Assembly: GCF_002836415.1 (NCBI RefSeq)
Contig: NZ_PJBP01000120.1
Span: 21,599-85,598 of the forward strand
DNA length: 64,000 nucleotides
Source of the DNA: Psychromonas sp. MB-3u-54
Lineage (GTDB): Bacteria; Pseudomonadota; Gammaproteobacteria; Enterobacterales; Psychromonadaceae
Direction: 5' to 3'
A program made the translations under genes and the position numbers. Below the pieces are notes generated by a model, which saw only the letters and a program-made list of their open reading frames with translations, did not search any database and was not told where the DNA came from. Below are positions 57,234 to 64,000 of the stretch, in pieces (the stretch's first letter is position 1; every line of letters starts with the position of its first letter).

Positions 57234-57271
57234 ATGTTCTCCTATCGTTTATATGTGACGTATTGTTCGCC

Positions 57272-57307
57272 GTTCAACTCTTGTTAGCCATTCAACTCTT
57301 GTTAGCC
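57272..57307. repeat. 18-bp duplication of a gene end
   Basis: TTCAACTCTTGTTAGCC occurs twice in a row. The unit includes the final codons and stop of the cold-shock/DUF1294 gene (AATGGCTAACAAGAG on its strand) and an attC-type TAACAA core. Confidence 0.7.
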
Positions 57308-57958
57308 ATTCAACAACGGTAAAATCATATTATGAAGAAGGTGTTGGCCTTGAGCGGTATACAGTACTAGTAAGACACCTACATTCAAGAAGACAGTTAT
57401 CCGATAAGTTTTTATAAATTCATTCTTGCTTGTCTTGTGACGCAATTTTTTTTGAGCGAACAAAGCGCCAGGCCACCCACCAATGAGAGAAAAGAAATGT
57501 AATGTTGCTTCAGGTGTCCTCCAACTATTATTTTGAGCTGAGTATTTATCCTTTGCGTACACAAGGATAGTCATCAAACTGATCATAATATATGCAAAAC
57601 CCACAATGACAGGCACCTTACCGTTAAATATCGAGATTAATAATCCAATGCAGAAAAGCACTGTGAGTACAGAACCGAGTATATTGCTTTTTCTTTTATT
57701 TCTATTATTAGTGCGATGCGCGCCATTTCGACCCTTTGCGCTATTAATATCGCGGGAAAATTTAATATTCTTAGCTTTATAGCGGTTATTATTTTCGCTA
57801 ACGAGTTCATAGGTAATGATTTCACCATTCACTGGCCTACGAGAAGAAGGATTAAAAGCTTTAATATGAACAAAAGCACGAACACCACCACCATTGGGTT
57901 CGACAAAACCAAATCCTTTGTCATCATTCCAATTTGTCACTTTACCCTGAAGCTTCAT
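57302..57958 (-). CDS. Cold-shock domain - DUF1294 membrane protein
   Basis: 218 residues, ribosome site AAGGGGA. N-terminal cold-shock domain with both RNA-binding motifs (DDKGFGFVEP and VRAFVHIKAF). A basic linker (about 70-90) leads to a DUF1294 membrane part: two helices, YAKDKYSAQNNSWRTPEATL, GGWPGALFAQKKLRHKTSK, then a last helix. The layout suggests a nucleic-acid-binding domain tethered to the inner membrane. A paralogue without the cold-shock domain is at 63389-63886. Confidence 0.9.
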   Translation of the reverse strand: MKLQGKVTNWNDDKGFGFVEPNGGGVRAFVHIKAFNPSSRRPVNGEIITYELVSENNNRYKAKNIKFSRDINSAKGRNGAHRTNNRNKRKSNILGSVLTVLFCIGLLISIFNGKVPVIVGFAYIMISLMTILVYAKDKYSAQNNSWRTPEATLHFFSLIGGWPGALFAQKKLRHKTSKNEFIKTYRITVFLNVGVLLVLYTAQGQHLLHNMILPLLNG

Positions 57959-57977
57959 GTATCCCCTTAAATTTGAT

Positions 57978-58072
57978 GGCTAACGCCGCCTGAAGTAGTT
58001 TCTTATAATGTATGACGAAGCGAAACCTAAGCAACTGTTTTAGCTTCATTTAAATGCCTTGTTGAACAAAGC
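57978..58072 (-). repeat. attC site
   Basis: Minus strand TCAACAAGGCATTTAAATG ... AAAACAGTTGCTTAGG ... CTTCAGGCGGCGTTAGC. The right end is a textbook GGCGTTAG core, and the CAGTTG inner arm matches the sites at 61866 and 63298. The rest of the gap up to 58345 shows no gene. Confidence 0.82.
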
Positions 58073-58345
58073 CGCTTTAGGGAATAAAAACCGTTATCGA
58101 GCCTGCAAAAACAAGGTATCCCCAATTATAGCTGCCTTTACGCGGAGCAGCGCCTCTATGCCCTCTGTGATAAAACTTTTAAGTTTGTTACAAAAAACAC
58201 TTCATCATAAAAACGAATAAGCTTATTTAAGTCCGAAGGCACTAGTGGAAAACATCACGCAGCAAATAACAGCGTATATTCTGCTTTTCTTTTTGTCTTT
58301 AGCAAAAACCTCAACAGCCATATTGCGTCAGATTGATTTACTTTG

Positions 58346-59392
58346 TTAACACTTGGCAGCAAGCCGTAATGTTAACTCCTTTGCAGAAATTTCTTTACAG
58401 CCGGAAATGTTTTGTCCGCTCCATAAGGGTGAAAAATCATCAACACCTAACTTTTCAAAATGACCTCGTAATTGCGTCATTTCAATGGAAGCGTAAGGAA
58501 AATCGGGCGCGAAAGCACTTATGTAACCAAGCTCTTTGATCGCCCGATTAACAATGCCGCGTGCCGGCCTACCTGAAAAAATATTCGTAATAGCGGTATG
58601 CTGAGATTTGGAATGCTTTAGTGCTGAACGATGTAATTGCGATGTTTTTGCTTCTGTACACAACAAATAAGTTGTACCAATTTGCACCGCACCGGCGCCA
58701 AGCAATAAAGCGGCTTGCACTCCTTGACTATCAGCTATACCACCCGCCGCGATCACGGGCACGCTTACTTTATTGACAATTTGAGGGACTAAAGCTGACA
58801 TCCCTACTTGAGTAGAAATATCATCGGAAAAAAACATTGCCCTGTGCCCTCCCGCTTCTAAACCTTGAGCAATTATCCCATCCACACCTTTAGATTCTAA
58901 CCACAATGCTTCTTTAATGGTTGTGGCAGAAGAAACAACTTTAGTTCCCCAGCTTTTTACTCGAGCAAGTAATTCCCTATCGGGAAGACCAAAATGAAAA
59001 CTAATAAATTCAGGGTGAAATGATTCAATTGCATCCGCCACATCATGATTAAAGGGTATTCGCGTTGCGCTATTGGGCAGGCTCTCACACTCAACACCCA
59101 ACTCTGTAAAATACGGATTTAATTGAGCTTGCCATTTTGATTGCTTTTTTTGATCATAGTCAGGCATCTCATGACAGAAGAAATTAAGGTTATAGGGTTT
59201 ATCCGTTGCCTTCTTAATTAGCTGAATTTCACCGATAACTTTATCAATACTGAGCATTCCACAGGGTAATGAGCCTAAGCCACCAGCCTGACAGACAGCA
59301 ATAGTTAAGCGACTATCTTGAACCCCTGCCATTGGTGACTGGATAATAGGAAAATCAGTGTCAAATAAACGTTTAATATTTTCTCTACGCAT
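58346..59392 (-). CDS. Nitronate monooxygenase / NPD family FMN protein
   Basis: About 348 residues from ATG 59392 (AAAGGA upstream). TIM-barrel flavoprotein of the 2-nitropropane dioxygenase family: PIIQSPMAGVQDSRL at the start, AGGLGSLPCGML, GVDGIIAQGLEAGGHR with the catalytic His region, PVIAAGGIADSQG and LLGAGAVQIGTTYL (FMN phosphate site). It oxidises alkyl nitronates. Large for a cassette gene, but flanked by attC-like DNA on the 3' side. Confidence 0.9.
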   Translation of the reverse strand: MRRENIKRLFDTDFPIIQSPMAGVQDSRLTIAVCQAGGLGSLPCGMLSIDKVIGEIQLIKKATDKPYNLNFFCHEMPDYDQKKQSKWQAQLNPYFTELGVECESLPNSATRIPFNHDVADAIESFHPEFISFHFGLPDRELLARVKSWGTKVVSSATTIKEALWLESKGVDGIIAQGLEAGGHRAMFFSDDISTQVGMSALVPQIVNKVSVPVIAAGGIADSQGVQAALLLGAGAVQIGTTYLLCTEAKTSQLHRSALKHSKSQHTAITNIFSGRPARGIVNRAIKELGYISAFAPDFPYASIEMTQLRGHFEKLGVDDFSPLWSGQNISGCKEISAKELTLRLAAKC

Positions 59393-59596
59393 CAATAATT
59401 TCCTTTAGAGTACAGCAACCGTTATACGGCGATGTTTAACGACTTGTCAGGCGGTTATTTTACAATACGTAGTTCATAGCAAGTTGTATTGTAGCGGTGA
59501 GTAAAAAACAAGATAATGCAAAATGAAAGACCTGCCCCAGTGGCTAGTCTTAATTTTTCCTACGCATATAAGATCACATCTTTAATACATTTGTCA
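59393..59596. other. Gap with attC-like inverted piece
   Basis: Around 59425-59456 the minus strand reads TGACAAGTCGTTAAACATCG...GTATAACGG, related to the CAAGTCGTT sites elsewhere in the array. No ORF. Confidence 0.4.
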
Positions 59597-60112
59597 TTAA
59601 TCTCGCCTTTTCCTGCTCAGATCTCTGGCTAAGATCAACGACAAACCGATCATCTGTAAAAAAATAGACCAGTTTCGTAAACGCGATATCTGCTTTTTTA
59701 ATACCATCTCCAGCTCAGCCAACCCCAAGTTAAGAAAGTATTTAGCGTCTATTTTTTCCCGTAAATCATCTTGATAGTTATTAATTTTAAAATCTAATTG
59801 CTCAATATTAGCTAACATGGCAACAGAGATTTCCTGATGCAGATAAGTTTTCAGTAATCTTGAAAATTGCAGTGCAACATTCGGCTGCAGATCACCCTGG
59901 TTTAATAACAGATATAACGTTTCACGCTTTCTCTCCATTCCTTCTATCTGTACCCAGAAGAGATCTATCTCTTTATTATTTCTGGCGGCCTGAGCAGACA
60001 GTATATTAAGCTGCTGATCCTTACCTTCAATAATAAAGTGTGTCACTAATGCAGATGAAATATTTAATAACAGACCAATTAATACAACTAACCACGTAGG
60101 TAAACCAAGCAT
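59597..60112 (-). CDS. Hypothetical membrane-anchored protein
   Basis: 171 residues, GAGAG ribosome site. An N-terminal membrane helix (TWLVVLIGLLLNISSALVTH), a long helical and probably coiled-coil middle (QQLNILSAQAARNNKEIDLF), and a second hydrophobic helix near the C-terminus (WSIFLQMIGLSLILA). Divergent from the mutM fragment, 56 bp apart. Not recognised. Not obviously bounded by attC, so it may be an insertion in the array. Confidence 0.72.
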   Translation of the reverse strand: MLGLPTWLVVLIGLLLNISSALVTHFIIEGKDQQLNILSAQAARNNKEIDLFWVQIEGMERKRETLYLLLNQGDLQPNVALQFSRLLKTYLHQEISVAMLANIEQLDFKINNYQDDLREKIDAKYFLNLGLAELEMVLKKQISRLRNWSIFLQMIGLSLILARDLSRKRRD

Positions 60113-60168
60113 AGATTCTCTCCAAAGAGTCAGTACACTGAGAATATTAGTGCAAAGAGAAAATTATT

Positions 60169-60482
60169 ATGCCTGAATTACCGGAAGTAGAAACCAGCAG
60201 AAAAGGGATCAGCCCGCATCTTATTAATAAATCCGTACAGGATACCCTGCTCATGCATACTCAACTGCGCAGGAAAATACCGCAGAGTTTATTCTCGGAC
60301 ATTAAAGATAAAATTTTACTTTCAATCGATCGCCGCGCTAAATACCTGCTGTTCAACTTTAGCATCGGCACACTGTTAATTCATCTGGCATGTCCGGCAG
60401 TTTACGAATTTTCCCCTTAGATAACCCGCCAAAAAAACATGACCATGTCGATCTAGCTTTTACCAATTGTTTATTGTCATGA
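60169..60482 (+). pseudogene. mutM: Formamidopyrimidine-DNA glycosylase MutM fragment
   Basis: Begins MPELPEVETSRKGISPHL, the unmistakable MutM N-terminus with catalytic Pro and Glu. At codon 74 one G is missing (expected HLGMSG, found HLACPA). Past it the shifted frame continues as mutM ([26 protein letters not shown]) up to TGA 60480-60482. The rest of the gene, including the zinc finger, is absent (normal length about 270). A broken copy; a full mutM presumably exists elsewhere. Confidence 0.85.
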
Positions 60483-60489
60483 GGGCCAG

Positions 60490-60516
60490 GTCTTTATCGA
60501 AACGAAAGACCTCCCC
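60490..60516. terminator. Hairpin after the mutM fragment
   Basis: AGGTCTTT-ATCGAAACG-AAAGACCT forms an 8-bp stem just past the mutM fragment. No T run follows, so it is only a possible transcript end. Confidence 0.35.
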
Positions 60517-60658
60517 CTATCAGTGCCCCCTATGACACCAGAGCCCCCTCTATATTTCATATTTTTATGCCACTTTTTGTTAAATTTTTTTATTCTATTT
60601 AATCACAAGTTAGTACTATACTTATTAAAGTATTAATCAGCTAATGAGGGGGAATGAA

Positions 60659-61045
60659 ATGAAAACAATGAATACAATGACAAAAAGCCTAGTGATGGCA
60701 CTTTCACTTTTTTTACTTAGTGTTAATGCTTATGCTGCAAAAGCTCTACCTGGTTATAATCATACTACTAACAATAAGACACTCCATATGCCGACAGTTG
60801 ATACCAAAGAACAGGCTTATTCTATTGGGTTCCAAGAATTAGAGCGCTTGAAAAACATGCATGAAGGGGCAAAATTAAGTGATCAACTTAGGCTCATCTT
60901 CAATGATAAAAGAGAAAAGGACAGTGTGACGCTAGAAGAGTCTAATGTTACCGTTCAAGAGTTAATGAATGAGGAAGGCGAGATAGTTTATAGAGGCATG
61001 GTTAATGTCATTTATCACTATAATGTCAAATCAGATTCTAATTAA
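60659..61045 (+). CDS. Small exported hypothetical protein
   Basis: 128 residues from ATG 60659, preferred because AGGGGGA lies five bases upstream; an in-frame ATG five codons earlier overlaps that site. Signal peptide MTKSLVMALSLFLLSVNAYA, then a mature part of about 100 residues (TKEQAYSIGFQELERLKNMH, VYRGMVNVIYHYNV). Periplasmic, alpha/beta, resembling small DUF3316-like proteins only loosely. Plus strand, unlike the cassettes around it. Confidence 0.75.
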   Translation: MKTMNTMTKSLVMALSLFLLSVNAYAAKALPGYNHTTNNKTLHMPTVDTKEQAYSIGFQELERLKNMHEGAKLSDQLRLIFNDKREKDSVTLEESNVTVQELMNEEGEIVYRGMVNVIYHYNVKSDSN

Positions 61046-61225
61046 CAGCTGATTGGATAAAGGTATTAATTGCTCGTTTCAGGGTAAGGAGCGGGCAAGA
61101 AAACCAATTAAAACTTACTGCTATATAAAATTACTACGGCAACTTACCTAAACTTAACGCCTTAAACACAGAAACTAAAGAAAAACCTACAAAATCGTGT
61201 TGATCGCTTTGATATATCGGTGACG

Positions 61226-61672
61226 CTAACTTACTATTTTCTTTGACATATTATAACCAGAAATAGCAAAACCAATTTCTTGGTATAGCTTTAAAGCTCT
61301 TTGATTTTGGTACGCAACTCGTAATTTTATTTGCTCAATACCTATCGATTTCAATTGTGACTCAAGCGCTGAAATAGCTGATTTACCATAACCATTATTG
61401 CGACTATTTGAGAAAATGAAGAAGTCATAAATAAACGTCGATTTGCCATCTGTATTAATCGAATGCCATAAGTAGCCAACCAATTCTGAATCCGACTCGA
61501 TGCACAACAATTCATGTTCGTTAGTTTCCAATCCATTAGGAAAACTAAGAAGAAGATCTTGTTTCGCTAATTCGACAGCCCTATCCATTGAGTGACCATA
61601 ATTCTCAGCAATTTCACGACTGTAATCATCAATGAAATAGTCACAATATGCAGGATACTCACTATAAGTCAT
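61226..61672 (-). CDS. GNAT family N-acetyltransferase (cassette gene)
   Basis: 148 residues. GNAT pattern: SELVGYLWHSINTDGKSTFI, FFIFSNSRNNGYGKSAISAL (CoA loop) and RVAYQNQRALKLYQEIGFAI, the last being the RimI-like NxxAxxLYxxxGF motif. Acceptor unknown. No good ribosome site. Part of the minus-strand cassette series; attC of the neighbouring glyoxalase gene lies upstream of it. Confidence 0.88.
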   Translation of the reverse strand: MTYSEYPAYCDYFIDDYSREIAENYGHSMDRAVELAKQDLLLSFPNGLETNEHELLCIESDSELVGYLWHSINTDGKSTFIYDFFIFSNSRNNGYGKSAISALESQLKSIGIEQIKLRVAYQNQRALKLYQEIGFAISGYNMSKKIVS

Positions 61673-61722
61673 CGGTCTGAGTTTAATCCTTTAAAACGAT
61701 GAACTTAAAAAACGATACCAAC

Positions 61723-61868
61723 GAGGCTGTAGAATTACTCTTTCAGCCAAATTCCATTAAAAAACGAGCTCCTATAACACAGCCTAAGCTATTTAAAGTG
61801 CTTAGGTAATGCATTTGCAACTCCCAAATACGGCTTAAATTTCAAAAAAAGAGTTATTCTACAACCTC
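61723..61868. mobile_element. MITE-like element beside an attC
   Basis: GAGGCTGTAGAATTACTCTT at the left and AAGAGTTATTCTACAACCTC at the right are inverted copies differing at two positions. The 146-bp span has no gene. The right end abuts the worn 3' core of the next attC. The end sequence TGTAGAAT is shared with the palindrome at 47947-47996. Confidence 0.6.
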
Positions 61869-61959
61869 ATCGCCTTAAGCGGACTAAATTATTGGTTTTA
61901 ATGTATAGCGAAGCGAAACTGAGCCAACTGTTTTAGTTGCGTTGAAATGCATTATTATA
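61866..61959 (-). repeat. attC site (glyoxalase cassette)
   Basis: Minus strand TATAATAATGCATTTCAACG ... AAAACAGTTGGCTCAG ... CCAATAATTTAGTCCGCTTA, then AGGCGATGAG. It follows the glyoxalase stop directly. Its right core is worn (GGCGATGAG for GGCGTTAG), next to the MITE-like element. Confidence 0.78.
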
Positions 61960-61962
61960 CCT

Positions 61963-62382
61963 TTATTCGTATAAAAACTTCTCGCTGAAATTTTCGCTAC
62001 TATACTCGATTAACTCCCACTCGAACCCAAAACCATCAAAGAAATACAACCTGTTACGGTGTTTTTCCATGGGAGTTTCAATACTTCGTTTGTACCCATA
62101 TTTCACTAAATCACTTTCGACTTTCAGAAGGTCATCAACAACAATTGCGATATGATTAACACCATAGTTCTTATATGTTTTCCGCGGGCTATCAGGATCT
62201 GAATCTAAATGCGGCTCCTGAAGAGCAAAATAATATTCGTCATTACCAATGTGAGCCCAACGATAACTAGAAGATGATTTTACATCCTTTCTTACTTTGA
62301 AATCAGGCGCGACTATTTGAATAAATTTGATCGCTTCATCTATATTTGGAACTGTGATATTTAAATGTTCAATTTTCGACAC
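61963..62382 (-). CDS. Glyoxalase/bleomycin-resistance fold (VOC) protein
   Basis: About 139 residues from GTG 62382, which has AGGAG six bases upstream; the open frame to 62403 lies within attC. VOC-superfamily pattern: KIEHLNITVPNIDEAIKF (first metal His), GVNHIAIVVDDL (second His) and LYFFDGFGFEWELIEY (Glu ligand). Could be a lyase or dioxygenase-type metal enzyme or an antibiotic-binding protein; substrate unknown. A typical cassette cargo. Confidence 0.88.
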   Translation of the reverse strand: MSKIEHLNITVPNIDEAIKFIQIVAPDFKVRKDVKSSSSYRWAHIGNDEYYFALQEPHLDSDPDSPRKTYKNYGVNHIAIVVDDLLKVESDLVKYGYKRSIETPMEKHRNRLYFFDGFGFEWELIEYSSENFSEKFLYE

Positions 62383-62391
62383 TAATAACTC

Positions 62392-62486
62392 CTGACACCT
62401 CACTAAGAGGCAAATAATAGTTGCTTAAAACAAGCGACGAAGGAGCAATAACCAACTGTTATTTGTCCTTTTGAGTGACTTGTCAG
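62392..62486 (-). repeat. attC-like site
   Basis: Minus strand CTGACAAGTCACTCAAAAGG ... AACAGTTGGTTATTGC ... GCAACTATTATTTGCC, then TCTTAGTGAGGTGTCAGG. Long imperfect palindrome with matching arms; the ends read TGAC/GTCA instead of TAAC/GTTA. Confidence 0.72.
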
Positions 62487-62514
62487 GTGAAAATTGCTTG
62501 ATTGACATGCCTAA

Positions 62515-62649
62515 TCAAATCTCGATCGTCTCAGCGTTTGCAGCATTCCATACTTGATTGGATTCAAACGCCATGCGGTTAAGGATCGCTTTATGCCTAT
62601 CCTTAATTCTGACTTTACTGCTTATATCCCCCACATGAATGAAGGGGCT
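62515..62649 (-). pseudogene. TnpB (IS605/IS607 OrfB) relic
   Basis: A 44-codon minus frame reads PFIHVGDISS, resembling the C-terminal VGDVSS region of TnpB, joined directly to KVRIKDRHKAILNRMAFESN and QVWN, resembling the TnpB N-terminus (IKDKH...MA..VNFVWN). Order is inverted relative to a normal gene, so an internal deletion or a tandem-copy collapse is likely. It sits in a cassette interval between two attC-like sites. Confidence 0.5.
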
Positions 62650-62688
62650 TTACGCGCTAAGATGGTAAACTCCGCTTCAGATAGGCAT

Positions 62689-62797
62689 CGTTAACTGGCG
62701 CGTGGCTTAGTCTTATTTTTGCGTTTTTTCTTTTTGCGGTTTTTATTTTTAAAAAATGATGACCACCGTTATGCGTCCGCGTTAACGACTTGTTACC
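62689..62797 (-). repeat. attC-like site
   Basis: Minus strand GGTAACAAGTCGTTAACGCG at one end and CCACGCGCCAGTTAACG at the other, with an A/T-rich loop. It follows the stop of the GNAT gene at 62799 directly, as a cassette attC should. Confidence 0.65.
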
Positions 62798-62798
62798 T

Positions 62799-63272
62799 TT
62801 ATATACTTACATTGCGCGCTATCATTAAAACTTCATCAGCTGAATAAAGGTTTTTAATTGTTGTTTCGATTTCAGCGCCCAACGTTTCTTTGTAAAGTTG
62901 CTGCGCAAAATTATCCGCACGCGTTGTCACCATAATGTGCTTTAGCGTCGAACCATTCAATAACAACTGATTTTTGACTAAGGGAAGTGATTCATTAATC
63001 AATTTACGACCAATCCCCTGTCCTTGAAAATTTGGCAATACCGCGAGTTGCTCAAGCTCAATAACAGCCTCAGGACGGAAACCACTTTTTTGAACCCAAA
63101 TTATATAGCCAACCACTTCTCCATTTTTTTCAGCAACAAAGTTCAAGAACCGAGGAAATGCATTAAAGTTGCATTGTATCCATTCAAGTGAGTTTTTCTG
63201 TCTTATGAAGGCTAATTGATGGATGCTAGCTGCACCTTCTAAATCAGATTTTTCCATGAATCTAATTTTCAT
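62799..63272 (-). CDS. GNAT family N-acetyltransferase (cassette gene)
   Basis: About 157 residues. Start placed at MKIRFMEKSDLEGA (63272) with AGGGG seven bases upstream; the open frame to 63308 runs into attC. GNAT features: GEVVGYIWVQKSG, LEQLAVLPNFQGQGIGRKLI (CoA loop) and TTRADNFAQQLYKETLGAEI. Substrate unknown. Its own attC follows at 62689-62797. Confidence 0.9.
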   Translation of the reverse strand: MKIRFMEKSDLEGAASIHQLAFIRQKNSLEWIQCNFNAFPRFLNFVAEKNGEVVGYIIWVQKSGFRPEAVIELEQLAVLPNFQGQGIGRKLINESLPLVKNQLLLNGSTLKHIMVTTRADNFAQQLYKETLGAEIETTIKNLYSADEVLMIARNVSI

Positions 63273-63297
63273 ATAAGCCCCTACCTCGTAATAAACA

Positions 63298-63393
63298 TAA
63301 CGCCGCATTAAGCCGACTAAAATTATTGGTTGTAAGGTGTACTAAGCGGAAGCTAACCAACTGTTTTAGTTGTGTTTAAATGCCATTGTTAGC
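63298..63393 (-). repeat. attC site (DUF1294 cassette)
   Basis: Minus strand GCTAACAATGGCATTTAAAC ... AAAACAGTTGGTTAGC ... CCAATAATTTTAGTCGGC, then TTAATGCGGCGTTATG. The DUF1294 stop codon TAA is the first part of the left core. The best-formed attC in the window. Confidence 0.87.
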
Positions 63394-63886
63394 TTTCTCG
63401 TATATAAAACGTATCACTTTCATAATAAAGATAATGATCATTACGAAAGCTGAATAGAAACAAAGCTGACTTGCGAACATACTGGTAATCGACATTGTTC
63501 GTTATATAATTTTTCAGATTATTAGTACTACTCCGCAACATATTAGCGCCGGAATGAGTATGCATTCCAACAATCAATGAGACATTTATTAGTACCGTAA
63601 ACATAAAAGCTGCCCGAAAACTTTGCTTTTTACTTTTATGACGGAGTTTTTGTTGAGCAACTATCGCTCCAGGCCAGCCAAAAAGTAATGAGTACATATG
63701 GAGTGTACTCTCAGATGTACGCCATTCATCATTCTGAGCAGCCCGTTTATCTTTTGCATAAATAAAAAAAGTTAAAGTGCTCGCGATAACGTATATCAAA
63801 AATATAATTGGTGGTAAGTATCCAAGATAAAATGATCCACCTAAAGCAATCGTTAAAACGTAAATTGGTAAATAGTTAAAGTTCAT
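63389..63886 (-). CDS. DUF1294 membrane protein (cassette gene)
   Basis: 165 residues. Two N-terminal membrane helices, the DUF1294 signature FFIYAKDKRAAQNDEWRTSE, then FGWPGAIVAQQKLRHKSKK, a third helix (AFMFTVLINVSLIVGMHTH) and an extra C-terminal tail of about 45 residues. Paralogue of the cold-shock/DUF1294 protein at 57302-57958, but without the cold-shock domain. Inner membrane; function unknown. Confidence 0.88.
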   Translation of the reverse strand: MNFNYLPIYVLTIALGGSFYLGYLPPIIFLIYVIASTLTFFIYAKDKRAAQNDEWRTSESTLHMYSLLFGWPGAIVAQQKLRHKSKKQSFRAAFMFTVLINVSLIVGMHTHSGANMLRSSTNNLKNYITNNVDYQYVRKSALFLFSFRNDHYLYYESDTFYIRES

Positions 63887-63900
63887 AGGTTCTCTGAAAA

Positions 63901-64000
63901 GCTAACGCCCGCATAAACTGCGGAGCGAGTTGGCGCACTTTTTTGCGCCTTTTGTGTTTTGCAAAAAATGCGACAGCTTGCGGAGTCAGATTTGATGCGC
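63901..64000 (-). repeat. attC site, cut by the window edge
   Basis: Minus strand ends ...CTCCGCAGTTTATGCGGGCGTTAGC, a complete GGCGTTAG core, with inner arms GTGCGCCAACTCGC and GGCGCA. It belongs to the next cassette to the right, so the array continues beyond the window. Confidence 0.78.

Overview
The window looks like a low-GC marine gammaproteobacterial chromosome. The tamAB, htpX, ppiC, bioBFCD/bioA and asnS genes are of gammaproteobacterial type, and attC-like sites resemble those of Vibrio/Shewanella/Psychromonas-type chromosomal integrons. I cannot fix the genus; a cold-adapted Psychromonas/Moritella/Colwellia-like organism is my best guess. No CRISPR array, tRNA or rRNA was found.

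1-28 kb is a defence island read entirely on the minus strand. From its 5' end (right) it runs: a TerY-P signalling triad (vWA, PP2C phosphatase, Ser/Thr kinase with zinc ribbon), a UPF1/Dna2-like SF1 helicase, an Rx4H HEPN protein, a coiled-coil McrB-like AAA ATPase, a McrC-like protein, a DUF4145 protein with repeat-rich C-terminus, and a CARF-domain protein of the Cas_NE0113 family. This gene set matches the CoCoNuT class of McrBC-related systems (predicted RNA/DNA restriction with cyclic-nucleotide control). It is followed by a much less familiar cluster built on a shared 'QWG-RGD...GGMSGG' domain: a phosphatase/ADP-ribosylglycohydrolase fusion, a free PPP-like phosphatase, an ankyrin protein and three unknowns. 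Then come type I restriction genes hsdR and hsdM, the latter running off the left edge; hsdS is expected beyond it.

28-29.4 kb has no convincing gene but holds a 187-bp MITE-like element. 29.4-47.4 kb is core chromosome: tamAB, htpX (possible sigma-32 promoter), ppiC, a polar amino-acid ABC transporter, the biotin operon bioBFCD divergent from bioA, and asnS. Intergenic junctions here are expanded by degenerate tandem duplications. Two 99-bp copies of the bioB 5' end make intact 32-codon mini-ORFs just upstream of bioB. The bioF-bioC junction and bioC 3' end are also tandemly repeated, and other repeats precede asnS and the rraA-like gene.

47.7-53.5 kb carries small genes (DUF6435, RraA-like, YceI, a lipoprotein pair) separated by repeats, including REP-like hairpins. 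54-64 kb is a cassette array: mostly minus-strand small genes (GNAT acetyltransferases, glyoxalase-fold protein, DUF2007, SpoIIAA-like, DUF1294, nitronate monooxygenase) separated by attC-like sites. It also holds decayed genes: a doubly frameshifted GDCCVxC protein, a truncated mutM and a TnpB relic. The cassette orientation suggests that any integrase and attI lie beyond the right edge.
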